In this document: positions 28,883 through 39,053 of the stretch, piece after piece
Layout of the letters: each line of letters begins with the position of its first letter
Numbering within the stretch: position 1 is the stretch's first letter
Source of the DNA: Rahnella bruchi
GTDB taxonomy: Bacteria; Pseudomonadota; Gammaproteobacteria; Enterobacterales; Enterobacteriaceae
Direction: 5' to 3'
Assembly: GCF_003614975.1 (NCBI RefSeq)
Contig: NZ_QZWI01000012.1
Coordinates: 100,921 to 164,920 of the forward strand
DNA: 64,000 bases
Notes under the pieces: model-generated
Told to the model about the DNA's origin: nothing
Database searches by the model: none
The model's input: the letters and a program-made list of their open reading frames with translations, nothing else
Translations under genes and position numbers: made by a program

Positions 28883-29323
28883 ATGATATGGATTATGCTT
28901 GCTGCAATTGTTGTGGTTTTTATTGTGGGTTATTGGTTTATGACGGCAGACACCCGCAAAGCGAATGCATCTCTCGCCAGTCTGTTGAAAATTAAACCGG
29001 TTTATATTGATTCCATGCTGCTGGAAATGGGCAAACGACAGAGCCAGATGTTTATCCGCTCCATAAGCGGTGGCTACGCTGAAGAGATCCGCAAAGCAGC
29101 CTACGTTGTGTTTATTTATCAGACATTTATTAAAGATGCCTCTGAAGAAAATATCGTCCGCTGGCGTAATATTCTGGTGCGCGCCCATCTGCCGCCACAA
29201 CTGAGCAGCGAACACGCCGAACTGGCGCTGTTTTATTTTGCGGAACTGGATATCGAACCTTTTGAACTGGCGCAGTTTCGCCGCGACTACAATCAGACTT
29301 ATAACCAGATCCACCTGGTTTAA
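28883..29323 (+). CDS. yicN: YicN-like DUF1198 membrane-anchored protein
   Basis: Function unknown. From ATG 28883 (MIWIMLAAIVVVFIVGYWFM) one N-terminal membrane helix is followed by a soluble domain of about 125 residues with VYIDSMLLEMGKRQ, YVVFIYQTFIKDASEENIVRW and ELALFYFAELDIEPF, the arrangement found in E. coli YicN. 146 residues. An upstream in-frame ATG at 28835 would add a non-conserved basic lead. The gene is not next to uhp/ade genes as yicN is in E. coli. A terminator follows. Confidence 0.8.
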   Translation: MIWIMLAAIVVVFIVGYWFMTADTRKANASLASLLKIKPVYIDSMLLEMGKRQSQMFIRSISGGYAEEIRKAAYVVFIYQTFIKDASEENIVRWRNILVRAHLPPQLSSEHAELALFYFAELDIEPFELAQFRRDYNQTYNQIHLV

Positions 29324-29330
29324 ACGCAAA

Positions 29331-29353
29331 AAAGCCGCTGAATCAGCGGCTTT
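29331..29353. terminator. Terminator between yicN and ygaC
   Basis: AAAGCCGCTG-AAT-CAGCGGCTTT followed by CTTTTG on the plus strand and preceded by a run of A (T on the minus strand): works in both directions for these converging genes. Confidence 0.85.
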
Positions 29354-29377
29354 CTTTTGTCATAAATAAGTGCGTGA

Positions 29378-29713
29378 TTATCTGAAGACGTTATCCAGAT
29401 AGCTCGCCAGAATCTGACGTGAACTGAAACCGTGGCAAATTCCATAATAGGTTTCGTTGTCGCTGGAAACATCCAGCGGGAAATTCTTGTACGCATCACT
29501 GCTGCGAAAAGATGCCGTCGGTTCGGCAAATCGCTCACTGCGCTCTTTCAGCGCCGGGTGTATTACCAGGGCAGTCCGGCCAAACCGCGCTTCCCGGTTT
29601 ACATACACATAATGCTCGCCACGGCGATAGCCGTAAGCTTTATCATCAATAAAATCGCGTTCAAAACCTGATGTTTCTAAAACGCGTGCCACTTCATCTG
29701 GCCGTAAATACAT
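29378..29713 (-). CDS. ygaC: YgaC-like DUF2002 protein
   Basis: Small cytoplasmic protein of unknown function; E. coli ygaC is reported as a Fur target. 111 residues from the ATG at 29713 (GGAG six bases upstream): [55 protein letters not shown] and [12 protein letters not shown] match YgaC closely. The gene order ygaC, ygaM, nrdHIEF, proVWX is the one in E. coli, which supports the name, although an MFS gene has come between ygaC and ygaM here. Confidence 0.88.
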   Translation of the reverse strand: MYLRPDEVARVLETSGFERDFIDDKAYGYRRGEHYVYVNREARFGRTALVIHPALKERSERFAEPTASFRSSDAYKNFPLDVSSDNETYYGICHGFSSRQILASYLDNVFR

Positions 29714-29839
29714 GGTTGCTCCTCGCTTCTTTAACCGCAAGGCGACCTTACCGCAATAACTCTGCCAGACAATGTGTTTATCCCGAATTTTGGCGTATTT
29801 AGGATTTATCTAAACACATCATCCGCACAGCTATAAAGG

Positions 29840-31036
29840 TTATTCAGCCTTTGTCTGACGCGACGTTTGCAGCCATATTTTGAGGGTCAGCAGCCAGGCA
29901 ATCACCACCATAAACGCCGCGGCCAGATAAATAGACGGCGTGCCCAGATGCGAAATAATCAACCCGGCGACCGGGCCGGTGATCCCCAGCCCGAGATCTA
30001 AAAATGCAGAATATAAGCCCAGCGCCGTGCCCTGATTTTGCGGCGGCACCTGTTTCACGGCCTCCACGCCCAGCGCCGGGAAAATAAGGGAAAAACCGGA
30101 TCCGGTAAGGAACGCGCCAAACTGGACTGACAGCGGATCGTGCCCCAGCCAGATCATCAGCAGTCCCGCGATCTCAAACACGAATGACACCAGCGAGACC
30201 CGCAGGCCGCCAAACCGGTTGATCATGTTGCCGAAGACCAGACGAGCGCCTACGAATCCGAGGCTGAATAAGGTGAGCGTGAACGCTGCCCCGCTCCAGC
30301 CTTTGTCCGCGTAATACAACGTGATAAAGGTGGCGATAACGCCGAACCCGATAGTGCCAAAACCGAGTCCCAGTCCGTAAAGCCAGATGCGTCCGACCAC
30401 CGCTTTAAAGGCGATACGTTTACCTGCAGTGACGGAAATGGCCGCTTTCATGCAGGCCAGAATGGCGGCAAACACCGCAGCCACCATAATCAGAACCGCG
30501 ACGCCCATCAGCCCGTAAGCGTGGTTGAGCAATACACCGAGCGGCGCACCGACGGCCATCGCGCCATAGGTAGCCACGCCGTTCCAGGAAATCACCCGTG
30601 CCGTATGTTTTGCGCCAACTGCACCAATGCCCCATAAGGTGGTTCCGGTGCTGCCGAAGCTTTCGCCAACGCCTAAGAAAACGCGCGCCAGACAAAGCAG
30701 CAGCAAGCTCACCAGCGGATAAGCGGCAAACCAGAAAGCGATCGCATAAAACACGCCGCTCATCCCGCAGCAGATCAGACCAAAAATCACCACCCGTTTC
30801 GGGCCCAGCAGGTCGGCGTAACGCCCTGCGTGCGGACGGCTTATCAGGGTCGAGAAATACTGGACGCTGATCACCAGCCCGGCCAGCACGGAGTTATAAC
30901 CCAGCGTGTTATGCACAAAGCCCGGCAAAACGGCGAGCGGTAAGCCGATGGTCAGATAGACCACGAAGGTAAACAGCATGAACGACAAAATGCGTTTATT
31001 GAGCAGAGCGTTAGAACGAAGCGTACTTAAAGACAT
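29840..31036 (-). CDS. MFS transporter, YhhS/YfcJ-like (UPF0226)
   Basis: Twelve-helix inner-membrane exporter of the DHA1 type. 398 residues; YLTIGLPLAVLPGFVHNTLG in helix 1, the loop-2 motif SRPHAGRYADLLGPKRVV, GVGESFGSTGTTLWGIG, VISWNGVATYGAMAVGAPLG (motif C region) and GSGFSLIFPALGVEAVK closely follow E. coli YhhS and YfcJ. Overexpressed YhhS gives glyphosate tolerance, and arabinose-efflux annotations exist, but the natural substrate is unknown. Placed between ygaC and ygaM, so inserted relative to E. coli. Confidence 0.85.
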   Translation of the reverse strand: MSLSTLRSNALLNKRILSFMLFTFVVYLTIGLPLAVLPGFVHNTLGYNSVLAGLVISVQYFSTLISRPHAGRYADLLGPKRVVIFGLICCGMSGVFYAIAFWFAAYPLVSLLLLCLARVFLGVGESFGSTGTTLWGIGAVGAKHTARVISWNGVATYGAMAVGAPLGVLLNHAYGLMGVAVLIMVAAVFAAILACMKAAISVTAGKRIAFKAVVGRIWLYGLGLGFGTIGFGVIATFITLYYADKGWSGAAFTLTLFSLGFVGARLVFGNMINRFGGLRVSLVSFVFEIAGLLMIWLGHDPLSVQFGAFLTGSGFSLIFPALGVEAVKQVPPQNQGTALGLYSAFLDLGLGITGPVAGLIISHLGTPSIYLAAAFMVVIAWLLTLKIWLQTSRQTKAE

Positions 31037-31273
31037 GGGCGGACCCGAAAAATGAGATCACTGAGAGTGGAATCAACAGTATAAACAGGTTTCAGCCTCA
31101 AAACGGGCTAAAAATGTTATTGGCTGTAACGTGAATTTTGTTTTGCAGAGAAATCTGAGCCGCGTCACGCCATCCCGCGTCCCGCCTGACTTGTTACCAC
31201 AGCGTCATGGCCTGAAATGCCCGATATTCGCAGTCCTTTGTCCTTAAAGAACCATCCGGTACAACATTATGGT

Positions 31274-31281
31274 CTATGCTT
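31274..31281 (+). promoter_or_regulatory. Possible sigma-S-type -10 element of ygaM
   Basis: CTATGCTTAA (from 31274) is close to the stationary-phase -10 consensus CTATACTTAA and lies 30 bases before the ygaM Shine-Dalgarno. ElaB/YgaM-family genes are typically sigma-S dependent. Inference from motif and family. Confidence 0.35.
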
Positions 31282-31310
31282 AATCCAACAGTCACACAAG
31301 GAGAGACGGA

Positions 31311-31616
31311 ATGTTTAAGAAAACAGATAAAGTAGAAAAAAATATTAATCAGGACGTAACCCTGCTGGCGGACACGCTGGATGAAGTGCTTCAGTCTGCA
31401 GGTGATAAATCCAGGGACGAATTGGATAAAATCCGCAGCAAAGCTCAGGGTGTTCTGCGCGATACCCGTGCACGTTTTAACACCGACAAAATCAGTCAGC
31501 AGGCACGTGATGCGGCGGCTACAGCCAACGATTATGTGAAAGATAATCCGTGGTACGGCGTAGGTGCCGGTGCAGCAATCGGTATTGTTATCGGTGTCCT
31601 GCTTGGACGTCGATAA
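31311..31616 (+). CDS. ygaM: YgaM, DUF883/ElaB-family ribosome- and membrane-associated protein
   Basis: 101 residues: a long amphipathic coiled-coil region (about 5-75, rich in Asp, Lys, Gln and Ala) and a C-terminal membrane anchor with Gly-rich pattern, GVGAGAAIGIVIGVLLGRR. This is the ElaB/YqjD/YgaM architecture; YqjD and ElaB tether ribosomes to the inner membrane in stationary phase, and YgaM is assumed to act alike. Strong AAGGAG precedes the ATG. Its place beside the nrd operon, apart from two inserted genes, matches E. coli. Confidence 0.9.
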   Translation: MFKKTDKVEKNINQDVTLLADTLDEVLQSAGDKSRDELDKIRSKAQGVLRDTRARFNTDKISQQARDAAATANDYVKDNPWYGVGAGAAIGIVIGVLLGRR

Positions 31617-31721
31617 CCTGAAAGGCAATTTGTGATGTTTCACTCCTGTGTCGGGAATATGGCTTAAAAAGCTGAAACATCCGTGTGGCTCCCTCATTGC
31701 CGCACAATTGCTAAAAAGACG

Positions 31722-31741
31722 ACGGAGCCTTCGGGCTCCGT
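31722..31741. terminator. Terminator between ygaM and the MocR gene
   Basis: ACGGAGCC-TTCG-GGCTCCGT, a stable UUCG tetraloop hairpin followed by TTTT on the plus strand and by a T-rich stretch on the minus strand; it serves both converging genes. Confidence 0.9.
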
Positions 31742-31744
31742 TTT

Positions 31745-33202
31745 CTATTTCTGGCTCTCTGAAATCACTTCTTCCAGTCGCGCGGCAAGTTGGTTTGCCT
31801 GTTCCTGAGTGCCAATATTGGGAAATCCCATCAGCAGTCCGTTCGGGCGCAACGCATCGTCACGCTCAGTTCGCTCAACCTGCCAGTCAGAAAGCGCTTG
31901 TACCGCAAGACCCCGTTCGCGCGCATTTTTGGCGATCAGCGCGTCATCCAGATTTTTGTTCAGGCTGGCGGATAACTGTATCCCGCCGACTTGCTGATTC
32001 ACCCGCAATACGTCCGGCGAAAACTGCGCCGTCAGCGCCTGTTCGAGAAAGCCACGCCGCTGTGCATAGAGCTGACGCATTCTTTTAAGATGCCGGTAGA
32101 AATGCCCCTGTTCGATAAATTCCGCAATGCTGCTTTGCACCAGAGGCGGCGTGCCGCAAATCCGCAGCGGGCAATATGCCTCGATTTTATCCACCAGACT
32201 TTCTGGCACCACCACATAGCCGCAGCGCAACGCCGGAAACATCACTTTGCTGAATGTCCCTGCATAAATCACCCTTCCCTGCGTATCCAGACTTTTTAGA
32301 GAAGGCAGCGGCTGGCCGTGATAACGGAATTCGCTGTCATAGTCATCTTCGATAATCCAGGCCTGCTGTTTCGCCGCCCAGTCCAGCAACGCCATGCGTC
32401 GCGATAAGCTCATGGTGACGCCGGTCGGGCTTTGGTGCGCGGGCGTTACGACGGCAAATCGTGCGTCAGGAAATTGCTTCACCGCCTGCGGAACATTCAT
32501 GCCTTCATCATCCACGTTCACCGCCATGGCAACCGCACCTGCCGCGCGGAAAAACGCCTGCGTCACCGGATAACCGGGGTCTTCCAGCCAGACACCGTCG
32601 CCGGGCTGCAACAGGCTGCCGATAATCAAATCCAGAACCGGCGCGTAACCGCCGCAGATAAAAATCTGTTCGGGACGGCAGGTAAATCCGCGGGAAAGTT
32701 GCAGATAACGCGCGACCACACTACGCAATCCGTCAGTGCCCGCAAGCGGCGGATGACCGAGATCGTTCATGCTGGTGTGGCGGATTTGTCTCGAGACTAT
32801 GCGCGACCAGATAGCGCGGGGGAATTCATCCAGCGCAGGAAGCCCGAGCTGGAAAGGCAAAGAAGAAACAGAGGGCAGCATCGGGTTGATGGGTTTACGC
32901 GTGGCGTCTTTCCTGATCGGTTTTGGCGCGGGGACGGATAAACTCTCCGGGGCGCTGACCACTGTTCCGGCCTGCCCGCGACTTTGCAGAAATCCTTCCG
33001 CCATCAGCAGGCCGTAAGCGTTTTCCACCGTTGCGCGCGCCACGCCGAGTTCACTGGCCAGTGCCCGCACCGACGGTACGCGGCTGTCGCGTTTAAGCTG
33101 ACCGGCCATGATCGCCTGTTTTACCCGCTGATAAATCTGACGGTAAAGCGGTTCTTTGTGCCGGGGATCGAGCTGAAAGGAAAGACTGAAGCCGCGCATC
33201 AT
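31745..33202 (-). CDS. MocR/PdxR-type transcriptional regulator (GntR-HTH fused to aminotransferase fold)
   Basis: MocR regulators bind DNA with a GntR winged helix and sense PLP-linked ligands through a fold-type I aminotransferase domain. 485 residues: winged helix about 12-80 (YRQIYQRVKQAIMAGQL, RVPSVRALASELGVARATVENAY), linker with Pro/Ser/Lys, then the PLP domain with WLEDPGYP, WIIEDDYDSEF and the PLP-lysine loop YAGTFSKVMFPALRCGY. Divergent from an AhpD-like gene 119 bases away, its most likely target. Ligand unknown. Confidence 0.92.
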   Translation of the reverse strand: MMRGFSLSFQLDPRHKEPLYRQIYQRVKQAIMAGQLKRDSRVPSVRALASELGVARATVENAYGLLMAEGFLQSRGQAGTVVSAPESLSVPAPKPIRKDATRKPINPMLPSVSSLPFQLGLPALDEFPRAIWSRIVSRQIRHTSMNDLGHPPLAGTDGLRSVVARYLQLSRGFTCRPEQIFICGGYAPVLDLIIGSLLQPGDGVWLEDPGYPVTQAFFRAAGAVAMAVNVDDEGMNVPQAVKQFPDARFAVVTPAHQSPTGVTMSLSRRMALLDWAAKQQAWIIEDDYDSEFRYHGQPLPSLKSLDTQGRVIYAGTFSKVMFPALRCGYVVVPESLVDKIEAYCPLRICGTPPLVQSSIAEFIEQGHFYRHLKRMRQLYAQRRGFLEQALTAQFSPDVLRVNQQVGGIQLSASLNKNLDDALIAKNARERGLAVQALSDWQVERTERDDALRPNGLLMGFPNIGTQEQANQLAARLEEVISESQK

Positions 33203-33321
33203 GACCTGTTTAAATATGTATTTTATGGCCCTGTAGTATAGACCATGTGAGGCGTAAAGTAGCGGTCATTGAGGCGCACCGTGCGTCGTTGTTAACTCCA
33301 AAAATCCCAAAGGAAATCATC

Positions 33322-33753
33322 ATGACTGCACTTCGCCTGCCTTATTATTCTTTGTCTTCTTCCGTGATGGAACCGATGAAAGCGGCGCTTGGCGCGCTGG
33401 AAAACGGTCCGCTGGATAACGTGATTATCGAACTGGCATTCCTGCGTGTGTCGCAAATTAACGGCTGCGCCTATTGCCTGGATATGCATTCCAAAGCACT
33501 GCGCAAAATGGATGTCGCGCAAACCAAACTGGATCAGCTGGCGGGCTGGCAGGTCAGCCACGCGTATTCCGAACGTGAACGCGCGGCGCTGGCATGGGCA
33601 GAATCCCTGACGCTGGTGGCAACAACCGGCGCACCGGATAATGCATTTGAGCCCCTGAAAGCACAATTCAGCGACGTGGAAATCTCGGAACTGACGTTCG
33701 CAATCGGCATAATGAATGCGTTTAACCGTCTTGCGGTAGGCATGCGCCAGTAA
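33322..33753 (+). CDS. Carboxymuconolactone decarboxylase/AhpD-family alkylhydroperoxidase-like protein
   Basis: AhpD-fold proteins use a CxxC pair to reduce peroxides. From ATG 33322 (AAAGGA six bases upstream) 143 residues, with the active block INGCAYCLDMHSKAL carrying Cys49, Cys52 and His56, the proton-relay pattern of AhpD. The C-terminal FAIGIMNAFNRLAVGMR is typical of this small group. Divergent from a MocR regulator, a pair found repeatedly in Enterobacterales, which suggests the regulator controls this enzyme. A terminator lies downstream. Confidence 0.88.
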   Translation: MTALRLPYYSLSSSVMEPMKAALGALENGPLDNVIIELAFLRVSQINGCAYCLDMHSKALRKMDVAQTKLDQLAGWQVSHAYSERERAALAWAESLTLVATTGAPDNAFEPLKAQFSDVEISELTFAIGIMNAFNRLAVGMRQ

Positions 33754-33796
33754 TCTCACTGCTCAAAAAACATACCGAAAAAAGTTTTCCCTCTCC

Positions 33797-33818
33797 AGCC
33801 CGCTTCCTGCGGGCTTTG
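33797..33818 (+). terminator. Terminator after the AhpD-like gene
   Basis: AGCCCGC-TTCCT-GCGGGCT followed by TTGTCGTTTTT. Confidence 0.8.
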
Positions 33819-33848
33819 TCGTTTTTGCAATAAGCAAATTTAGAAAAT

Positions 33849-33894
33849 CTACATATTGTGTGGTTGAAAATTTTAATCACCACATCTAGTATTC
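33849..33894 (+). promoter_or_regulatory. Probable pair of NrdR boxes upstream of nrdH
   Basis: CTACATATTGTGTGG (about 33849-33864) and ACCACATCTAGTATTC (33879-33894) each resemble the 16-base NrdR box (acaCwATATwGtgt in either direction). Their centres are about 31 bases apart, three helical turns, a spacing on which NrdR pairs are known to occur. They end about 117 bases before nrdH. Confidence 0.5.
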
Positions 33895-34010
33895 AGTGCA
33901 TCGGGACGCCACGATGGCACCGACTCTCGCGCCTCTCCCCTGGCTGAATCAGCCGCACAGCGGGCAGGCAAAAATGGTCTCTGATTTCATACCAGATGGA
34001 AATACGAATC

Positions 34011-34250
34011 ATGAGCATTATTATTTACAGTAAACCAGACTGTGTCCAGTGCAACGCGACTTACCGTGCATTAGATAAACAAGGCATCGCTTACGATGTT
34101 GTGGATTTAACACAAGATGAGCAGGCTCTCGGGCAGGTTCGGGCGATGGGGTATCAGCAGGTTCCGGTGATTGTGGCCGGTGACGACCACTGGTCTGGTT
34201 TCCGTCCGGACAAAATCAGCGCCCTGCGCCAGCTTCAGAACGCGTTCTGA
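34011..34250 (+). CDS. nrdH: Glutaredoxin-like electron donor NrdH
   Basis: Thioredoxin-reductase-dependent redoxin that reduces the class Ib ribonucleotide reductase. From ATG 34011, 79 residues: CVQC redox motif (Cys11-Cys14), [20 protein letters not shown] at the C-terminal half as in E. coli NrdH (81). An in-frame ATG at 33996 would add five residues. First gene of nrdHIEF. Confidence 0.95.
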   Translation: MSIIIYSKPDCVQCNATYRALDKQGIAYDVVDLTQDEQALGQVRAMGYQQVPVIVAGDDHWSGFRPDKISALRQLQNAF

Positions 34251-34260
34251 GGCCCGGCGG

Positions 34261-34665
34261 ATGAATCCGTTGGTCTATTTTTCCAGCAGTTCAGAAAACA
34301 CCCATCGCTTCGTCGGCAGAACAGGTTTGCCGGCGATCCGCATCCCGAAAGATCGTCAGCCCGAAAAATTGCGCGTCGACACACCGTACATTTTGGTGGT
34401 GCCGAGCTATGGCGGCGGATCGGCCAAAGGCGCGGTACCGACACAAGTGATCCGTTTTCTCAACGATGAACATAACCGTTCACTCATCCGCGGCGTTATC
34501 GCCGCAGGAAACACCAACTTCGGCGCAGCGTATTGTATTGCCGGCGATATTATTTCCCAGAAGTGTCAGGTGCCTTACCTGTACCGTTTTGAATTGCTGG
34601 GAACGCCGGAAGACGTTGCAAAGGTCAGACAGGGAGTAACAGAATTTTGGCAGCGACAGAACTAG
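34261..34665 (+). CDS. nrdI: Flavodoxin-like NrdI
   Basis: Supplies the superoxide or peroxide oxidant that makes the Mn(III)2-tyrosyl radical in NrdF. 134 residues: FMN phosphate loop [13 protein letters not shown] near the start, [14 protein letters not shown], and [19 protein letters not shown] around the flavin, as in E. coli NrdI (136). Starts 10 bases after nrdH; its 3' end overlaps nrdE by 19 bases. Confidence 0.95.
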   Translation: MNPLVYFSSSSENTHRFVGRTGLPAIRIPKDRQPEKLRVDTPYILVVPSYGGGSAKGAVPTQVIRFLNDEHNRSLIRGVIAAGNTNFGAAYCIAGDIISQKCQVPYLYRFELLGTPEDVAKVRQGVTEFWQRQN

Positions 34666-36809
34666 CAATCACCGACCCCGGTACCAGCAGCCCGGACTAT
34701 CACGCGCTTAACGCGATGCTGAATCTGTTCGACGCTGACGGGCAGATCCAGTTTGATAAAGACCGCCTGGCCGCGCGCCAATACTTCCTGCAACACGTCA
34801 ATCAGAACACCGTGTTCTTCCATAATCTGGCGGAAAAACTGCGTTATCTGGTTGAAGAAGGCTATTACGAAGCCACTGTGCTGGACCAGTACGCTTTTGA
34901 CGATATTAAGGCGTTATTCAAACAGGCTTACGCCAAAAAATTCCGCTTCCAGACTTTCCTGGGCGCGTTCAAGTATTACACCAGCTACACGCTGAAAACT
35001 TTCGATGGCAAACGTTACCTCGAACGTTATGAAGATCGCGTCTGCATGGTGGCGATGACGCTGGCACGCGGCGATATTCAGCTCGCCAGTCATTTTGTCG
35101 ATGAGATTATCTCAGGCCGCTTCCAGCCTGCTACGCCGACGTTCCTCAACTGCGGCAAAAAACAGCGCGGCGAGCTGGTCTCCTGCTTTTTGCTGCGCAT
35201 CGAAGACAATATGGAATCCATCGGACGCTCGGTGAACTCGGCGTTGCAGCTTTCCAAACGCGGCGGCGGCGTAGCGTTTATGCTCACCAACATCCGTGAA
35301 GTGGGCGCGCCGATTAAGCGTATTGAAAACCAGTCTTCCGGCGTGATTCCGATTATGAAAATGCTGGAAGATGCGTTTTCTTACGCCAATCAGCTGGGCG
35401 CGCGTCAGGGCGCAGGCGCGGTCTATCTGAACGCCCATCACCCGGATATTCTGCGTTTCCTCGATACCAAACGCGAAAACGCCGACGAGAAAATCCGTAT
35501 TAAAACGCTGTCGCTGGGTGTGGTTATTCCAGACATCACGTTCGAACTGGCGAAGAACAACGAAGAGATGTATCTGTTCTCGCCGTATCACGTCGAGAAA
35601 GTGTATGGCGTGCCGATGTCTGAAATCAGCATCAGCGAGAAATACCGTGAGATGGTGAATGACAAGCGCATTCACAAAAGCAAAATCAACGCGCGTGAAT
35701 TCTTCCAGGTGCTGGCGGAAATTCAGTTCGAATCCGGCTATCCGTACATGATGTTTGAAGATACGGTTAACCGCGCCAATCCGATCAAAGGTCGCATCAA
35801 CATGAGCAACCTGTGTTCGGAGATTTTGCAGGTGAATTCGCCGACAATCTACGGCGAAGACCTGTCTTATCAGGAAATTGGCAAAGACATTTCCTGCAAT
35901 CTCGGCTCACTGAATATCGCTTCAGCGATGGATTCGCCGGACTTCGGCAATACCGTCGAAATGGCGGTCCGCGCGCTGACCGCGGTGTCTGACATGAGTA
36001 ACATCCGCTCGGTGCCGTCTATTGATCAGGGTAATCAGGATTCGCACGCCATCGGCCTGGGTCAGATGAATTTGCACGGTTATCTGTGTCGCGAACGGAT
36101 TTACTACGGTTCCGCAGAAGGTCTGGATTTCACCAATATCTATTTCTGTACGGTGGCTTTCCACGCCATCCGCGCCTCAAACCAGATCGCCATCGAGCGC
36201 CAGCAGTCATTTAAAGGGTTTAAAGATTCCACCTATGCCAGCGGCGTCTATTTCGACAAATATGTCGATGACGCATTGGCCGCGAAATGGCAGCCGAAAA
36301 CCGAACGCGTGCGCGAACTGTTTGCTGACGCCGGAATAACTCTTCCGACCCCCGCAGACTGGGCGGCGCTGAAAGACTCGGTGATGCAGCATGGCCTGTA
36401 TAACCAGAATTTACAGGCGGTGCCGCCGACAGGTTCTATTTCTTACATCAATAATTCGACGTCGAGTATTCACCCGATTGTGTCCCGCGTAGAAATCCGC
36501 AAAGAGGGAAAAATTGGTCGTGTGTATTATCCGGCAGCGTTTATGACCAACGACAATCTGGATTACTACCAGGATGCCTACGAAATCGGCCCGGAAAAAA
36601 TCATTGATACCTACGCCGAAGCCACACAGCACGTCGATCAGGGGTTGTCGCTGACGCTGTTTTTCCGCGATACCGCCACCACGCGCGATATCAACAAAGC
36701 GCAGATTTACGCCTGGCGCAAAGGTATCAAAACCATTTATTACATCCGTCTGCGCCAGATGGCGCTGGAAGGCACCGAAGTTCAGGGCTGCGTTTCCTGC
36801 ACGCTGTAA
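34647..36809 (+). CDS. nrdE: Class Ib ribonucleoside-diphosphate reductase alpha subunit
   Basis: Catalytic subunit converting NDPs to dNDPs. 720 residues (E. coli 714). ATP-cone-like N terminus is absent, as normal for class Ib. Active-site blocks: [16 protein letters not shown], the loop [36 protein letters not shown], and C-terminal redox pair CVSC (715-718). The start is a TTG at 34647 (GGGAG ten bases upstream) inside the end of nrdI: the first residues then match the NrdE N terminus and no better ATG exists before DYHALNAML. Expected to be used in iron-poor or oxidative stress. Confidence 0.96.
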   Translation: MAATELAITDPGTSSPDYHALNAMLNLFDADGQIQFDKDRLAARQYFLQHVNQNTVFFHNLAEKLRYLVEEGYYEATVLDQYAFDDIKALFKQAYAKKFRFQTFLGAFKYYTSYTLKTFDGKRYLERYEDRVCMVAMTLARGDIQLASHFVDEIISGRFQPATPTFLNCGKKQRGELVSCFLLRIEDNMESIGRSVNSALQLSKRGGGVAFMLTNIREVGAPIKRIENQSSGVIPIMKMLEDAFSYANQLGARQGAGAVYLNAHHPDILRFLDTKRENADEKIRIKTLSLGVVIPDITFELAKNNEEMYLFSPYHVEKVYGVPMSEISISEKYREMVNDKRIHKSKINAREFFQVLAEIQFESGYPYMMFEDTVNRANPIKGRINMSNLCSEILQVNSPTIYGEDLSYQEIGKDISCNLGSLNIASAMDSPDFGNTVEMAVRALTAVSDMSNIRSVPSIDQGNQDSHAIGLGQMNLHGYLCRERIYYGSAEGLDFTNIYFCTVAFHAIRASNQIAIERQQSFKGFKDSTYASGVYFDKYVDDALAAKWQPKTERVRELFADAGITLPTPADWAALKDSVMQHGLYNQNLQAVPPTGSISYINNSTSSIHPIVSRVEIRKEGKIGRVYYPAAFMTNDNLDYYQDAYEIGPEKIIDTYAEATQHVDQGLSLTLFFRDTATTRDINKAQIYAWRKGIKTIYYIRLRQMALEGTEVQGCVSCTL

Positions 36810-36827
36810 CCGATTGAAAGGACTTAA

Positions 36828-37814
<987 letters not shown>

Positions 37815-37815
37815 A

Positions 37816-37845
37816 AACTCCCTCCCCTGCGCAGGGGAGGGAGTT
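37816..37845. repeat. Perfect 30-base palindrome after nrdF, member of the GC-rich repeat family
   Basis: AACTCCCTCCCCTGC is followed at once by its exact reverse complement GCAGGGGAGGGAGTT, with no loop. It begins 2 bases after the nrdF stop codon and shares the CCTCCCC...GCAGGGGAGG core with the repeat at 1777-1810. Likely acts as terminator or mRNA-stabilising element. Confidence 0.75.
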
Positions 37846-37941
37846 AAATAAATGCCACTTTCTGAAGTTGCCGTTATTTTTCTCAGCGTTAGTATAGAAA
37901 CAGTGTTTCAAAACCCTACGCTATCAGAAAAAGGAAACATC

Positions 37942-38982
37942 ATGCCCTACACGGCCTCACCCTCCCGCTATGAAACCATGCAATTTCGCCGCTGTGGTCA
38001 GAGCGGTTTAAAACTCCCTGCACTGTCTCTCGGTCTCTGGCACAGCTTCGGCCATGTCAGCCAGCTGGAATCCCAGCGCGGCTTGCTGCAAAAAGCCTTT
38101 GATTTAGGCATCACCCATTTTGATCTGGCAAATAACTACGGCCCCCCTCCGGGATCTGCCGAAGAGAATTTTGGCCGTCTGCTGAAGCAGGATTTCGCCC
38201 CGTACCGCGATGAACTGATCATCTCCACGAAAGCCGGTTACGATATGTGGCCGGGCCCGTATGGCTCCGGCAGTTCGCGCAAATATTTGCTGGCGAGTCT
38301 CGATCAAAGCCTGCAACGCATGGGGCTGGATTACGTCGATATCTTCTATTCGCATCGTGTGGATGAAGAAACGCCAATGGAAGAAACCGCTGCGGCGCTG
38401 GCGTATGCCGTGCAAAGCGGCAAGGCGTTGTATGTCGGGATTTCCTCTTATTCGCCGGAACGTACGCAGAAAATGGCGGAACTGCTGCGCGAGCTGAAAG
38501 TACCGCTACTTATCCATCAGCCTTCTTATAATCTGCTGAACCGCTGGGTCGATAAAAGTGGCCTGCTGGACACGCTGGAACAAAATGGCGTGGGATGTAT
38601 TGCGTTCACACCGCTGGCGCAGGGTTTGCTCACCGGCAAATACCTTAACGGTATTCCGGACGGTTCGCGTATGCAGGTTGAAGGGAACAAAGTACGCGGC
38701 CTGAATGCCAAAATGCTGTCAGAAGAGAATCTGAACAGTCTGCGTTTGCTCAATGAAATGGCGCAACAGCGCGGGCAGACAATGGCGCAGATGGCACTCA
38801 GCTGGCTGCTGAAGGATAACCGTGTGACGTCGGTGCTGATCGGTGCCAGCCGTCCGGAACAACTGGATGAAAACGTGAAGGCGCTGGAAAACCTGCGTTT
38901 TACCGCAGAAGAACTGACGGCGATTGATAAACATGTGGCGGATGGCGAATTAAATCTGTGGCAGGCATCTTCGGATAAATAA
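37942..38982 (+). CDS. gpr: Aldo/keto reductase, L-glyceraldehyde 3-phosphate reductase (YghZ)
   Basis: NADPH-dependent reductase that detoxifies L-glyceraldehyde 3-phosphate and methylglyoxal in E. coli. From ATG 37942 (AAAGGA upstream) 346 residues, the same length as YghZ and nearly identical through GITHFDLANNYGPPPGSAEE, KAGYDMWPGPYGSG, DYVDIFYSHRVDE and the end ADGELNLWQASSDK. Asp and Tyr of DLANNYG belong to the AKR catalytic tetrad, with Lys in ISTKAGYD and His in YSHR. Monocistronic; terminator downstream. Confidence 0.95.
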   Translation: MPYTASPSRYETMQFRRCGQSGLKLPALSLGLWHSFGHVSQLESQRGLLQKAFDLGITHFDLANNYGPPPGSAEENFGRLLKQDFAPYRDELIISTKAGYDMWPGPYGSGSSRKYLLASLDQSLQRMGLDYVDIFYSHRVDEETPMEETAAALAYAVQSGKALYVGISSYSPERTQKMAELLRELKVPLLIHQPSYNLLNRWVDKSGLLDTLEQNGVGCIAFTPLAQGLLTGKYLNGIPDGSRMQVEGNKVRGLNAKMLSEENLNSLRLLNEMAQQRGQTMAQMALSWLLKDNRVTSVLIGASRPEQLDENVKALENLRFTAEELTAIDKHVADGELNLWQASSDK

Positions 38983-39003
38983 GCGATATATTATCCATAA
39001 ATT

Positions 39004-39040
39004 ATCACGGGCGAATTACAAAGACTAATTCGCCCGTGAT
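39004..39040. terminator. Long hairpin between gpr and the NlpC/P60 gene
   Basis: Perfect 15-base arms ATCACGGGCGAATTA and TAATTCGCCCGTGAT with loop CAAAGAC, between converging genes; the plus-strand side runs into TGTATGCTTTATTTT. Confidence 0.8.
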
Positions 39041-39053
39041 TGTATGCTTTATT

